Positions 31,187 to 40,071 are shown, counted from the first letter of the stretch. The stretch: 64,000 bases of DNA from a virus (IMGVR_UViG_3300042290_000327:56716-120715); one strand, 5' to 3'. Notes: generated by a model from the letters alone, not told the origin. Numbers and translations: made by a program.

Positions 31187-32110
31187 ATGGAGAATCCTAT
31201 ACTGCTAAGCGCAATCGAGAACGTACTGGGGAAATCTAATAAGAGGGCCCGGGATAACTATGCATTTAGTTGTCCGTTCTGCAACCATCGCAAACCCAAG
31301 CTTGAGATCAAGCTGAGTACTAACGAGAAGGGGGAGAATCCGTGGGAGTGCTGGGTTTGTAGTGCTAGAGGTAGGACTGTTAAGTCTCTGCTAAGGCAGA
31401 TGAAGCTTGGTAAGGATGAAGCTAACCAGGTCTTAAGACTTGTCAGGAAAGGAGAGACAGCTGACTACGAAGTCACGTTTGTAGAACTTCCTAAAGAGTT
31501 TCAGGCATTGACTACCGCCACCCGGACTTCCGTTATTGCAAACAAGATCAGGAACTACCTCTACAATAGAGGTCTTACCGAGAACGACTTTTTAAAATAT
31601 AACATCGGCTACTGCACCACCGGAGATTATGCTGGAAGAATCATCGTACCTTCATACGATGAAAATAATCAGCTAAACTTTTTCGTTGGCAGGACCTTTG
31701 AGAATAATTATTTTAAGTACAAGAATCCTCCCGCATCCAAGGATGTGATAGGATTTGAGAATTTAATTAACTGGGACCAGCCCGTCATCTTAGTTGAAGG
31801 AGTCTTCGATGCCATGGCTGTTAAACGTAATGCTGTCCCGATCCTAGGTAAGTCCTTATCTAAGAGTTTAATGTTAAAATTAGTGTCAAACAAGGTTCAA
31901 GACATTTATATAGCATTGGATAAAGATGCTTTAAAAAGTGCGCTACGGTACTCTGAGCAATTCCTTGCTATGGGTAAACGAGTGTTCCTTGTTGACATGA
32001 TCGATAAAGATCCTTCACAGATGGGTTTTACTACTTTCACCCACCATATTCAACAGTCCCAGGAGCTGACTTTCAGTGACCTCCTCCGACACAAATTAGC
32101 TTTCGTATGA
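31187..32110 (+). CDS. DNA primase (DnaG-type, T4 gp61-like)
   Basis: The N-terminal zinc finger is CPFCNH (C29, C32) with CWVC (C55, C58). A TOPRIM domain follows, with VILVEGVFDAMAVK near 199-212 holding the catalytic Glu and ALDKDA near 244 holding the metal-binding Asp pair. The 307 residues are close to T4 gp61 (342). It makes RNA primers with the replicative helicase, which is not in this window. A host-type promoter lies just upstream. The ATG at 31187 (MENPIL) places the zinc finger at the usual distance; it overlaps the nuclease gene by four bases. Confidence 0.85.
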   Translation: MENPILLSAIENVLGKSNKRARDNYAFSCPFCNHRKPKLEIKLSTNEKGENPWECWVCSARGRTVKSLLRQMKLGKDEANQVLRLVRKGETADYEVTFVELPKEFQALTTATRTSVIANKIRNYLYNRGLTENDFLKYNIGYCTTGDYAGRIIVPSYDENNQLNFFVGRTFENNYFKYKNPPASKDVIGFENLINWDQPVILVEGVFDAMAVKRNAVPILGKSLSKSLMLKLVSNKVQDIYIALDKDALKSALRYSEQFLAMGKRVFLVDMIDKDPSQMGFTTFTHHIQQSQELTFSDLLRHKLAFV

Positions 32111-32889
32111 TTTATCCAGGTTCCAATTTTCTTTTAGAGCATAAGCAAAAACGCATTCAGTTCGACGGAGAGCTAAAGCAGATCACTCTGCCGGACCGCC
32201 GGGTTTACAGAAGAGGCGAAGGCATTTATTACCCCTCCGTTACTACGATCCTGCAGTACATGCCCAAAAATAAGTTCTTTGAGCAGTGGATTAAGGACGT
32301 AGGGCATAATGCCGATCTCATCATGAGAAGGGCAGGTGAAGAAGGGACGGCAGTCCACAATGCAGCCGAGGAGCTGATCAAAGGCGGGGAAGTCCAGTGG
32401 ATGGATGATTACGGCAAGGCTAAGTACTCGCTGCTGGTATGGCAGATGATCAATAAGTTCGTTGAAGCTTGGAAGGCCATGGACCCTGACGTCATTGCTA
32501 CCGAAGAATTTACCTTCTCAGACGTCCATAAGTATGCCGGTACTGCTGATATCATTGCCAAGATCGGTGATGAGGTTTGGTTGCTGGATATTAAGACTTC
32601 TAATTCTTTGCATAAGTCTCACGAGTTACAGCTATCGGCTTACGCCAAGGCCTGGGAAGAGATGTACGGGCAGAAGATCGACCGGACAGGTATTATCTGG
32701 CTAAAATCAACTAAGAGAACTGCCTCTAGCAAGGACGGAGCATTCCAGGGTAAGGGATGGGAGCTTAAAGTAGTTGATAACATCGATGAGAACTTTGAAC
32801 TATTCCAACTCATCTATAAACTCTACCTTTTAGAGCATCCTGCCGATGAACCATCCTTTCAGACATATCCTTTATCGGTAAAGTTGTAA
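32107..32889 (+). CDS. PD-(D/E)XK exonuclease (RecB/Cas4-like), 260 aa
   Basis: The motif set is clear: AGTADIIAK (D148), LLDIKTS (D161, K163) and QLSAYAKAWEE (Q near 176), matching the PD-(D/E)XK nuclease fold of RecB/Cas4-type exonucleases. Residues upstream (YPSVTTILQYMPKNKFFEQW; GTAVHNAAEELI) fit the N-terminal part of phage-encoded members. It is translationally coupled to the primase, pointing to a role in replication, recombination or host DNA degradation. Confidence 0.8.
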   Translation: MIYPGSNFLLEHKQKRIQFDGELKQITLPDRRVYRRGEGIYYPSVTTILQYMPKNKFFEQWIKDVGHNADLIMRRAGEEGTAVHNAAEELIKGGEVQWMDDYGKAKYSLLVWQMINKFVEAWKAMDPDVIATEEFTFSDVHKYAGTADIIAKIGDEVWLLDIKTSNSLHKSHELQLSAYAKAWEEMYGQKIDRTGIIWLKSTKRTASSKDGAFQGKGWELKVVDNIDENFELFQLIYKLYLLEHPADEPSFQTYPLSVKL

Positions 32890-32914
32890 GCTATTTATAA
32901 AGAGCCTATCTTTA
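32884..32914 (+). promoter_or_regulatory. overlapping early-type and late-type promoters
   Basis: TTG at 32884-32886 and TATCTTTA at 32907-32914 are 20 bases apart, and CTATTTATA (32891-32899) sits inside the spacer. The two promoter classes therefore overlap upstream of the nucleotidyltransferase genes, allowing expression in both phases. Confidence 0.6.
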
Positions 32915-32935
32915 GGTAGATAAATAGTAAAAAAA

Positions 32936-33847
32936 ATGGGAGGAAACGTATTTGGAACTACAGATAAGATTAACAGGGAGGATATCAAACCTACCCTGCT
33001 TAACTTTTTAAAAGAATTCAAAAGGTTATTCCCCGCAGCCGAACCGCACTTCAGGCAGATGCAGACCCTAGGCTCTGCCGGCAAGAAAGAGGTATCTGGA
33101 GATATCGATTTAGCGATCTCAGACCAAAGCTTTGATAAGATCCAGGACTGGGGTTTAGATCAGAAGCACGTTCAGGAGCTCTTTGAACTTTTTAAGAAGA
33201 GATCTAGGACAGCCTCTGAAGACCAGCTTATGAAAAGAGCAGTGATCGTAGCTATTGCCGAAAAAATCCAAGAGTCTGATACCAACCTTGCTGTTGATGT
33301 AAAAGGATCTTCCGCAGGAGCGCTATTCCTCCAAGCCCCTCAGTTCAACGAGGCAGGAGAGCAATTAGAGAAGAACGTTCAGATTGATATAAACGTAGGA
33401 GATATAGACTGGCTTAAGTTCGCTTATTATTCTAGCGTTTATTCCGGTAACGTTAAGGGCCTGCATAGGACCCAGCTCCTGGTAGCTTTATTTGCTAACA
33501 AAGGATATATCTTCTCCCATAACTACGGAGTTAAGAACAAAGACACCCAGGAAGTAGAAGCTAAAACTCCTGCCCAGGCCATCGAGCTACTAAACAAACT
33601 CTACGGCGCTGATTTCAGCAATGAGATATTAGAGAACTATTTTAGCATCATTGAATCCCTTAAGAAGAACTTAAGTGAGCAGGACCTTAACAGAGTCTAC
33701 GACATCTACCTTAAGATACTTGACAGCACCCGGGCCGATATCCCGGAAGATCTTCAGGATTACTGGATCGCCAGCCAGGAGAGGTTACAGCTAAAGGGTA
33801 AATTCTTACCCGAGGATTCAAATCTTATAAAGTACCAGATTAAATGA
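32936..33847 (+). CDS. nucleotidyltransferase-fold protein, 303 aa
   Basis: The polymerase-beta-type NTase signature is visible: LGSAGKKEVSGDIDLAI (GS at 46-47, D56 and D58) and the third acidic residue in VQIDINVGD (D151). Such domains transfer nucleotides to proteins, RNA or small molecules. The C-terminal half is helical and unfamiliar. It is followed, with a four-base overlap, by a second NTase-containing protein. Substrate unknown. Preceded by both promoter types. Confidence 0.65.
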   Translation: MGGNVFGTTDKINREDIKPTLLNFLKEFKRLFPAAEPHFRQMQTLGSAGKKEVSGDIDLAISDQSFDKIQDWGLDQKHVQELFELFKKRSRTASEDQLMKRAVIVAIAEKIQESDTNLAVDVKGSSAGALFLQAPQFNEAGEQLEKNVQIDINVGDIDWLKFAYYSSVYSGNVKGLHRTQLLVALFANKGYIFSHNYGVKNKDTQEVEAKTPAQAIELLNKLYGADFSNEILENYFSIIESLKKNLSEQDLNRVYDIYLKILDSTRADIPEDLQDYWIASQERLQLKGKFLPEDSNLIKYQIK

Positions 33848-36687
33848 GCGGTGTAGCAGGAGGAAATAGAATCAAGAGACAGAACGTCCAGGATACGTTT
33901 AACGATTTTACTGAGAAGGTACTCAGTAAGATCCCGGGCTATAAAGTCTCTAGTCTTTCCGGGAGCGTGAAAGCAGGTTCAAAGCCTGACTTCGGTGACC
34001 TAGACATTATCGCTACCTTTGAGTATGATGATAAGAAAGTAGCCAAGCAGGCGATCATCGATACGGTATCAAAGATGCCGGACTCCTTGATTATACCTTT
34101 TAAGAGCGAGAGGTATGCCGGTAAAAGATTCTACAATTCAGGAGAGATCATCTCAGTACTGTATCCTATCAAAGGAGCACCCGGTGAATCTATTCAGGTA
34201 GATATCATGGTATCGCTTTCAGAAGTAGAGCATCAGTTTAAGAACTCATTCCTAGACCTACCCGCAGAAGTGCAGGGTTTGATCTTAGGATTAGTTAAGA
34301 CTGCGCTGCTGGAGCAGGATCCGGCCGAAGTATTTGCCCGTCTGGGAATCAAGAACGTACCGCCTTTAGAAGCAAATCAGGAATATGAATTCAACCTCTC
34401 TAGTGTAAATTTAACCCTTAGAAAAGTAACTCTGGATAACTTTAAAGAAGTAGCTAGAGAAGAGATTTGGAAATCCAATAACTGGGAGGATATTAAAAAC
34501 CTTCTTAAGGACTTTGATTTAAGCCAGCCTTTTGAAAAACTTTTAGACCAGGTCACAAGCTCGCTAAAAAATCCTAGAAGCAAGAACCGCGTAGCGGGAA
34601 TCTTCCGCTCAATGGTATCGGTTAAGTCCGGGGAAGTAGGTACTCCTAAAGGAGATAATAAAGAGAAGGCTTTAGCGGCCGTTGCTCAAACGCTAACTGA
34701 AGCAGAAGGAACTGTGATCGGACTTTATGGGGGCGGCTTTAAGCCACCTCACCGCGGTCACTTCCACATCGCTAAAGAGCTAGGCAAGGATGTAGATTTA
34801 ATTAAGATTTACATCGGTGGTAGGATCAGAGAAGGAGAAATAATCACAGCTCAGCAGTCAAAAGAGATCTGGGAGGTATATGCAAAGTACTTAGGTAAGC
34901 CTACCGAGATTGAAATCGCTCCGATCACACCTATCCTTTCAATCTACCAGGAGATCGAAGCTAACCCAAAGCAAGACTACGTAGTAGGTTCTTCTAGCGA
35001 TCCGGGAGATGCAGGTAAATTTAAAGCTTTACAGCTCAACAAAGACAATTTCTACGATAAAGCAAAATTAAAAATTGTGTCAACGATCAACGAAGAAAAA
35101 CTATCTGCTACCACAGTCAGAACAGATGCCGACTACCTAAAAACAGGTCAATGGATGCCTGAAGAACTTTCAGCAGACGATAAAAAAGTAGTACTCGGAA
35201 TTTTAAAAGCAACTCCTGAGTACAAAATGGCTGAAGCCATCGATGATGTATTTAGTAACTTCCTAGGAGAAAGCAAAAAAGAAAAAGCTGAAAAGCAAGA
35301 AGAGACTTCGGAAGTTAGTATGGGTACCCCCGTCACCCCGATCTCGGTCGTCCCATCGGTAGTCCGTCAAAGGATGCAAGACCTTACGGTTTACTTTCGG
35401 GATTTAGCCCCGGATGATGTCATCGTTGATTTCAACGGTCAGTCGATCGTCATTACCCCGATGATCTACAACAAGGCTGAACCGACAGGACCTGCTGACT
35501 TTACACCCCAGCAAAAACCCATCAACGAATTAGGAACGTACTTCAACTACGTACCGTATATCGCCGGGATACTGGAGCATATGATAACTAAAGGTATGAA
35601 GGTAGTCCCGCTACCGGAGATCAAAACCAGACAAGATGAAGAAAACGCTGCTAAGACTTTTGGTAAGACTGCTACGTATGATCCTGGTAAGAAAGAAGTC
35701 GTGCTGTATGTGACAGGCCGTCACCCCAAAGACGTCATGAGGTCTTTTTGTCATGAGATGATTCATCATATGCAGAATCTAGAAGGACGTCTGCCGATGA
35801 TTGCTACCACCAACACCCAGGAGGATTCAGCGTTAAACGAGATTGAAAAAGAGGCACATTTTAAAGGAAGTATGCTTATGAGGGAGTATGAGGATTCGAT
35901 CAAAAATCAAGATACCCTAGAAGAAGGTACTAAATACCGCTCCATCGTTGCTGATGTTAGACAGGCTGTTAACGATGCTTTAAACGTTTTAATATCGGGT
36001 AAAAAGCTAAAAGGGTATAACCTTAAGACCTTAAGAGAACCTAAGAAGAAAGACGTTGAAACTGCCAAGGAATACGGGATGTCTCCTTTAGGAGTTATGC
36101 TATCAACTGAATACCAGACCGCTTACCTGGGCAAGTTCACAAGCCAGAGTGAGAAAGGTACAAGAACAGAAGACGGTAAACCGATCACTGTAGAAGTTAA
36201 CCTAAAGTTTGCTCAATCTAATGAGGTCAAGCCCGGGGAGTACTACATCGACGGAGAAGCTTCATCAGAAGACGGAGAACTAGATATTATTCTAGCGTTT
36301 AATCCCGGTGACGGTGCTAGCATCCTTCAAAAGATCCAATCTACTTTGACCGATCTTATCCGTCATGAGACCGAACACCTTACCCAGTCCGGAGCTCAGC
36401 TCCAGCCCACCAAATGGATGAGGGGTGACCTAGCCATGCGCAAGAGGATCAGACAGAATCCAGAGACATTCTACAAGTACTTCATGCTACCTAAAGAAGT
36501 GGATGCAAACATCCAAGGACTTTACATGAAAGCAAACTACGACAAGACTGACTTTCAGTCAACTGTCGATCAGTACTTAGATAGCCTGGTTGATACCGGG
36601 GTAATATCGATAGAGAAGAGGAAAGAAGTCTACGATAAGTTTAAAGCCCGGATCCCTCAGATCGGAGGCATACCAAATCTTAACTAA
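33844..36687 (+). CDS. 947-residue multidomain protein: NTase, cytidylyltransferase-like and two HExxH metallopeptidase-like regions
   Basis: Domains in order: an NTase fold (SGSV near 39-42, GDLDII with D52/D54, VDIMV with D120); a cytidylyltransferase/NMNAT-like domain (GGGFKPPHRGH at 296-306, LSATTVR at 420-426); a metallopeptidase-like region with HEMIHH (H637, E638, H641); and a second with HETEH (H841, E842, H845). Between them lie sites like those cut by gp21-type prohead protease: LTE286-A287, LGE476-S477 and LEE694-G695. I infer a polyprotein cut in the prohead. The NMNAT-like domain would suggest NAD metabolism, but the substrate cannot be read. Confidence 0.6.
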   Translation: MSGVAGGNRIKRQNVQDTFNDFTEKVLSKIPGYKVSSLSGSVKAGSKPDFGDLDIIATFEYDDKKVAKQAIIDTVSKMPDSLIIPFKSERYAGKRFYNSGEIISVLYPIKGAPGESIQVDIMVSLSEVEHQFKNSFLDLPAEVQGLILGLVKTALLEQDPAEVFARLGIKNVPPLEANQEYEFNLSSVNLTLRKVTLDNFKEVAREEIWKSNNWEDIKNLLKDFDLSQPFEKLLDQVTSSLKNPRSKNRVAGIFRSMVSVKSGEVGTPKGDNKEKALAAVAQTLTEAEGTVIGLYGGGFKPPHRGHFHIAKELGKDVDLIKIYIGGRIREGEIITAQQSKEIWEVYAKYLGKPTEIEIAPITPILSIYQEIEANPKQDYVVGSSSDPGDAGKFKALQLNKDNFYDKAKLKIVSTINEEKLSATTVRTDADYLKTGQWMPEELSADDKKVVLGILKATPEYKMAEAIDDVFSNFLGESKKEKAEKQEETSEVSMGTPVTPISVVPSVVRQRMQDLTVYFRDLAPDDVIVDFNGQSIVITPMIYNKAEPTGPADFTPQQKPINELGTYFNYVPYIAGILEHMITKGMKVVPLPEIKTRQDEENAAKTFGKTATYDPGKKEVVLYVTGRHPKDVMRSFCHEMIHHMQNLEGRLPMIATTNTQEDSALNEIEKEAHFKGSMLMREYEDSIKNQDTLEEGTKYRSIVADVRQAVNDALNVLISGKKLKGYNLKTLREPKKKDVETAKEYGMSPLGVMLSTEYQTAYLGKFTSQSEKGTRTEDGKPITVEVNLKFAQSNEVKPGEYYIDGEASSEDGELDIILAFNPGDGASILQKIQSTLTDLIRHETEHLTQSGAQLQPTKWMRGDLAMRKRIRQNPETFYKYFMLPKEVDANIQGLYMKANYDKTDFQSTVDQYLDSLVDTGVISIEKRKEVYDKFKARIPQIGGIPNLN

Positions 36688-36689
36688 AG

Positions 36690-37250
36690 ATGGGAATATT
36701 AGCAGATTTACTACTTACTGAAGAAGAGCAGAATCCAAAACCTAAAGGCAAGCTCTACTGTGATATGGACGGAGTGCTGACAGACTTCGATCAGAGGTTT
36801 GATCACTACTTTGAAATGCTTCCAGCCGAGTATGAAGAACGGAGAGGCAAGGCAGGGTTCTGGAGTGCCATCGCCCCGATCGGGCAGATCTTCTGGGAAG
36901 GAATGGAATGGACCCCTTACGGGAAAGTTTTATGGAAGCACATCCAGGATTTTAACCCTACTTTACTTACCGCTCCTTCATCCGAGCAATCATCCAGAGA
37001 CGGGAAAGTCGAGTGGGCGAATAGAGAACTTGATCCTATCCCTCCTATCATCTTTAGACAAGCTAAAGAAAAGCACCTAGAATGCTCCGGACCCGATGAC
37101 ATCTTGATCGATGACCGGGAAGATACTATCGAGAGATGGAAAGATGCCGGAGGAATAGGAATTTATCACCCCAAGAACGGGGATCCCACCTTAATTATCA
37201 GAAGATTAGAAACACTAGGTTATGTCAAGCCATCTAAAGAAGGAATTTGA
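36690..37250 (+). CDS. HAD-superfamily 5'-nucleotidase-like protein with targeting-like leader, 186 aa
   Basis: HAD motif I is KLYCDMDGVLTDFD (D25, D27), a likely motif II Ser/Thr lies in LLTAPSSEQSS near 92-102, and motif IV is DDILIDDRED near 134. The layout fits the small 5'(3')-deoxyribonucleotidase group. The first 15 residues, MGILADLLLTEEEQ, precede the fold and resemble the leaders of other predicted head proteins here (LTE then E). Nucleotide dephosphorylation is likely; packaging into the head is inferred. Its 3' end overlaps the next gene by 29 bases. Confidence 0.65.
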   Translation: MGILADLLLTEEEQNPKPKGKLYCDMDGVLTDFDQRFDHYFEMLPAEYEERRGKAGFWSAIAPIGQIFWEGMEWTPYGKVLWKHIQDFNPTLLTAPSSEQSSRDGKVEWANRELDPIPPIIFRQAKEKHLECSGPDDILIDDREDTIERWKDAGGIGIYHPKNGDPTLIIRRLETLGYVKPSKEGI

Positions 37251-37794
37251 TGAGAGGGCTGTAAACAGAGCCCGGAACCTCATCACTAAAAATTTTAACA
37301 GCCGGACCATGGTCGGTTTAGGGTACGAGAAGGTAAAGCAAAAGCATACCGAGGGCGAAACCTGGCTAGAAGATGGTAGGACCTGGACCATTAAAAACGG
37401 TGTTAGACAGAATGTCACCAAACTCGACGGTGCTAAGAAGCTAGCTCAGACCCCGCTCATCTGCCCTAAATGCAGCGGTTCTATGAACCATCACCTGGCT
37501 AAAAAAATGTATAAGATCCACGGCTTTTGCTTTGATTGTACCATCGATATGGAGGCAGGTCTTAGACGAGCCGGGTTATACCAGGAGTATGAAAAGCAGA
37601 TGATGCAAGGCAACATGCAGGGCTGGGCTGAGGGTCTGCAGCAATGGATGATCGAGCAGCTAGGAGAGTCAATCTCCTTCGTTACCGAGGACGGTACAGT
37701 AGAGGACTGGGGAAACAATCCTGCCCGGCAAAAAGCCGAAATCATCAAGAACGTCAATCAATATCTTGACCACCTGAAGAAGCACCTGGAGTAA
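37222..37794 (+). CDS. zinc-ribbon protein, 190 aa
   Basis: CPKC and CFDC (near residues 82-85 and 107-110) form a four-cysteine zinc ribbon in the middle of a charged helical protein. The N-terminal part (SRTMVGLGYEKVKQKHTEGE) and C-terminal helix are conserved-looking but not assigned. The segment resembles proteins commonly found near head genes of T4-like marine phages. Function unknown; nucleic-acid binding is plausible. Confidence 0.6.
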   Translation: MSSHLKKEFDERAVNRARNLITKNFNSRTMVGLGYEKVKQKHTEGETWLEDGRTWTIKNGVRQNVTKLDGAKKLAQTPLICPKCSGSMNHHLAKKMYKIHGFCFDCTIDMEAGLRRAGLYQEYEKQMMQGNMQGWAEGLQQWMIEQLGESISFVTEDGTVEDWGNNPARQKAEIIKNVNQYLDHLKKHLE

Positions 37795-37803
37795 CTATTT
37801 ATA
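37795..37803 (+). promoter_or_regulatory. late-type box CTATTTATA
   Basis: CTATTTATAAAGAAAC, eleven bases between the box and the ATG at 37815. Confidence 0.6.
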
Positions 37804-37814
37804 AAGAAACTTGA

Positions 37815-38744
37815 ATGATTTTAACTGAGTCAAAAGTTACGACAGTACTAACGGAAGGTCTTCGCTACCATTTGCAGACCGGCAATCCTTTATACGAGAA
37901 TATTTACCGTCCAGGGTCAGAGGAATACTTCAACACTATTCGTCAGGCACGTCTGCTTATGAACGAAGGTCTGCTACAGAATCTATGTCTAGAAGATATG
38001 GAGCTTTTGTTTGAAACCCAGGTAGGTGAGTATGCAGAATTCGAAGGTAAAAAAGTACCTTTAGACTTCCCGATGCTAGAGGAGATTACTTTTGTAATCC
38101 CCGACGCTGAAGCAACCTGGCTTCAAGCCTCTACAAATCCTCAGATCTTTAAGATGGGAGAACAGCAGTGGAAAAAGCTTTCTGATATATCCAAAGCGTC
38201 CGGAGGATTCGGATATACTGCAAAGTACTCCGACATCGACCCCGTTATGGAAGATCCGGCAACAGGTGAGCTAGTTACTTTTACTGACAGTGATCAGGTC
38301 CAGATGCCCGTAGTCCTGAAGTACCAGGAGGCAGGAGTAGTAAAGTACGAGATCGTAGTAGGAGAAGATATCCTTCACAGCCTGATTGACTCAGGTACCA
38401 ATCCCGACCCCGATATCTGGGTTGTGGACATTACAAGCGAGGCACTAGCCGAGGCTAAGTACCAGGGCAAGGAAGTAGCTTTGAATAAACCTAAAAGAGG
38501 AGGACCTAAGAAGTTCTTCGTTTACACCCGCAACCCTAAGACCGGCAAAACTATCAAAGTTAACTTCGGAGGCACTACAGGACTGACCGCTAAGATCAAC
38601 AATCCTGAAGCACGCCGTAACTTTGCCAGCCGTCACAACTGCGATCAGAAAAACGATAAAACCAAGCCCGGGTACTGGTCTTGCAGACTCCCAAGGTACG
38701 CCAAGTTGATTGGACTTAAATCAAGCTTTGGTGGTTTCTGGTGA
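37815..38744 (+). CDS. predicted virion protein with two leader-type LTE sites, 309 aa
   Basis: The N-terminus MILTESKVTTVLTEG has two L-T-E sites followed by small residues, the kind cut by prohead protease. The C-terminal 40 residues (NPEARRNFASRHNCDQKNDK, then PGYWSCRLPRYAKLIGL) are a recurrent module in large T4-like phages: short, basic, with two Cys. The body is mixed alpha/beta. I see no enzyme motif. Virion association is inferred from leader and late-type box. Confidence 0.55.
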   Translation: MILTESKVTTVLTEGLRYHLQTGNPLYENIYRPGSEEYFNTIRQARLLMNEGLLQNLCLEDMELLFETQVGEYAEFEGKKVPLDFPMLEEITFVIPDAEATWLQASTNPQIFKMGEQQWKKLSDISKASGGFGYTAKYSDIDPVMEDPATGELVTFTDSDQVQMPVVLKYQEAGVVKYEIVVGEDILHSLIDSGTNPDPDIWVVDITSEALAEAKYQGKEVALNKPKRGGPKKFFVYTRNPKTGKTIKVNFGGTTGLTAKINNPEARRNFASRHNCDQKNDKTKPGYWSCRLPRYAKLIGLKSSFGGFW

Positions 38745-38745
38745 T

Positions 38746-39225
38746 ATGATTAAGTTAATAGATCTTATAAAAGAAATAGGAGACTCAAGTTCTCAACCAT
38801 ATAAATTTGATTTTTATGGTGATTATGATGTTATGAGAGTTTATGGATTTTATACTGAAAATTATCCATATACTGTAGAATTACAATATGATGATTTAGA
38901 TTTCTATGACGAGGATACAACTAACGTATTAGGAGTAAGATTCTATGTCTCAGATGAAGATGAACCGGATTTGGAACGAGATGATATTGTAACAAATAAA
39001 GGTGAACTGTTTAGAGTTATGGCAACTGTAACAGCTATTATTAAAAAAGATATTCAAAATCACCCTGAAATTGATACTATAACATTCACCCCATCAAAAA
39101 AAGAAGGTGAAACTGCAAATGTATCTAGATTAAACCTTTACACACGGTATATTAAATATGAATTCCCTAATGCTATTGTAAAACCATATGGTACTAGTGG
39201 TGGTGTAATAGTAAAACTCAAATGA
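38746..39225 (+). CDS. AT-rich hypothetical protein with leader-like N-terminus, 159 aa
   Basis: The frame opens at 38710, but the ATG at 38746 follows the upstream stop and gives MIKLIDLIKEIGDSSSQPYK, a leader-like start (LIKE-I). The gene is strikingly AT-rich and uses A/T-ending codons (GAT, TAT, GAA), unlike its neighbours, which suggests recent acquisition. The product is acidic and alpha/beta. No recognised family. Confidence 0.6.
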   Translation: MIKLIDLIKEIGDSSSQPYKFDFYGDYDVMRVYGFYTENYPYTVELQYDDLDFYDEDTTNVLGVRFYVSDEDEPDLERDDIVTNKGELFRVMATVTAIIKKDIQNHPEIDTITFTPSKKEGETANVSRLNLYTRYIKYEFPNAIVKPYGTSGGVIVKLK

Positions 39226-39506
39226 GACCCTACACTGATCTAGAAGTTACAGACAAATACATCATCCGAGAATTTACCGAAAACATTGACCCAATAGAGT
39301 TAATGTGGCATAGGGACGACGAAGATCGTACTGTAGAACCACTCTGCCCTAGTGATTGGCAGTTCCAAAGAGACAATGAAATGCCCATCCTTCTTAAAGA
39401 GGGTGAAAGGATATTTATTAAGAAACACGAGTGGCATCGGGTCATTAAAGGTTCTGGTCATTTACTTATAAAAATTTTTAAACATGGCAAAGAAAAAGCA
39501 TACTGA
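39222..39506 (+). CDS. cupin-like small protein, 94 aa
   Basis: Residues 56-88 (LLKEGERIFIKKHEWHRVIK, then GSGHLLIKIF) have the strand pattern and the HEWH placement of a single-domain cupin. The N-terminal part contains a possible metal His in LMWHRDDED. It overlaps the upstream gene by four bases. Whether it binds metal or sugar is unknown. Confidence 0.5.
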   Translation: MRPYTDLEVTDKYIIREFTENIDPIELMWHRDDEDRTVEPLCPSDWQFQRDNEMPILLKEGERIFIKKHEWHRVIKGSGHLLIKIFKHGKEKAY

Positions 39507-39747
39507 TAACGAGATTATCGAAGAACTAGTAGCTGTAGCTACCCCGGAGATAACCCCGGAAATCGAATTGACTCCTGTAATTGAAGCAGCTCCTGTAGCT
39601 GTTACTGCCCCGGTTCTTACCCCAGGAGAGTACTACCAGGGAAAAAAGATTGAGAGATACGTCTCCAACCTAGGAAAGAAGGCCGTTGCAATCATCGAGG
39701 GAAAAAGAGTTAAAGTACTCAAAGCGGACGTCGTCAAAGTCAAGTAA
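39484..39747 (+). CDS. small hypothetical protein, 87 aa
   Basis: The N-terminal half is Pro/Val/Ala/Glu-rich and probably disordered; the C-terminal half is a compact beta segment (YYQGKKIERYVSNLGKKAVA). It overlaps the upstream gene by 23 bases and the next by one. Likely a small virion or assembly protein; not recognised. Confidence 0.55.
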   Translation: MAKKKHTDNEIIEELVAVATPEITPEIELTPVIEAAPVAVTAPVLTPGEYYQGKKIERYVSNLGKKAVAIIEGKRVKVLKADVVKVK

Positions 39748-39890
39748 TGGCTAAGATCAAGTCTCAAGCAGTATCAACATTTCAAGACAGGCCGAAGGTC
39801 AGCAGACCGGGGGTACATTCTAAGACCAAGACTTCAGTTCTTAAAACCAGCAAGAACTATACCAAGAAGTACCGTGGCCAAGGTAAGTAA
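39747..39890 (+). CDS. small basic protein, 47 aa
   Basis: ATG at 39747 overlaps the upstream stop (TAATG); TAA at 39888-39890. The 47-residue peptide is strongly basic (SKTKTSVLKTSKNYTKKYRG). Such peptides occur among head genes of T4-like phages and may bind DNA; this is not proven here. Confidence 0.5.
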   Translation: MAKIKSQAVSTFQDRPKVSRPGVHSKTKTSVLKTSKNYTKKYRGQGK

Positions 39891-40071
39891 ATCTGCTATG
39901 CACGCTTTCATGCGTGAGCTACTCCTAGAGGTAATCAAGGAGAAACCCGGACTATGGGCTAACATTAGAGCACAAAGAGCAAGGGGTGAAAAACCATCTC
40001 ACCCTAACTCCAAGGCTTACAAAGATGCTGTTAAGGCTGGAAAAGAGATTCTTAAAAAAGAAAAGAAATGA
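39874..40071 (+). CDS. small basic protein with leader-like helix, 65 aa (GTG start)
   Basis: The GTG at 39874 gives 65 residues; an ATG at 39898 (MHAFMRELLLEVIKEKPGLW) is the alternative. The early helix ends in VIKE-K, similar to the targeting-like leaders nearby. A basic module follows (LWANIRAQRARGEKPSHP) that is common in large phages. It overlaps both neighbours slightly. Confidence 0.5.
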   Translation: MAKVSKSAMHAFMRELLLEVIKEKPGLWANIRAQRARGEKPSHPNSKAYKDAVKAGKEILKKEKK

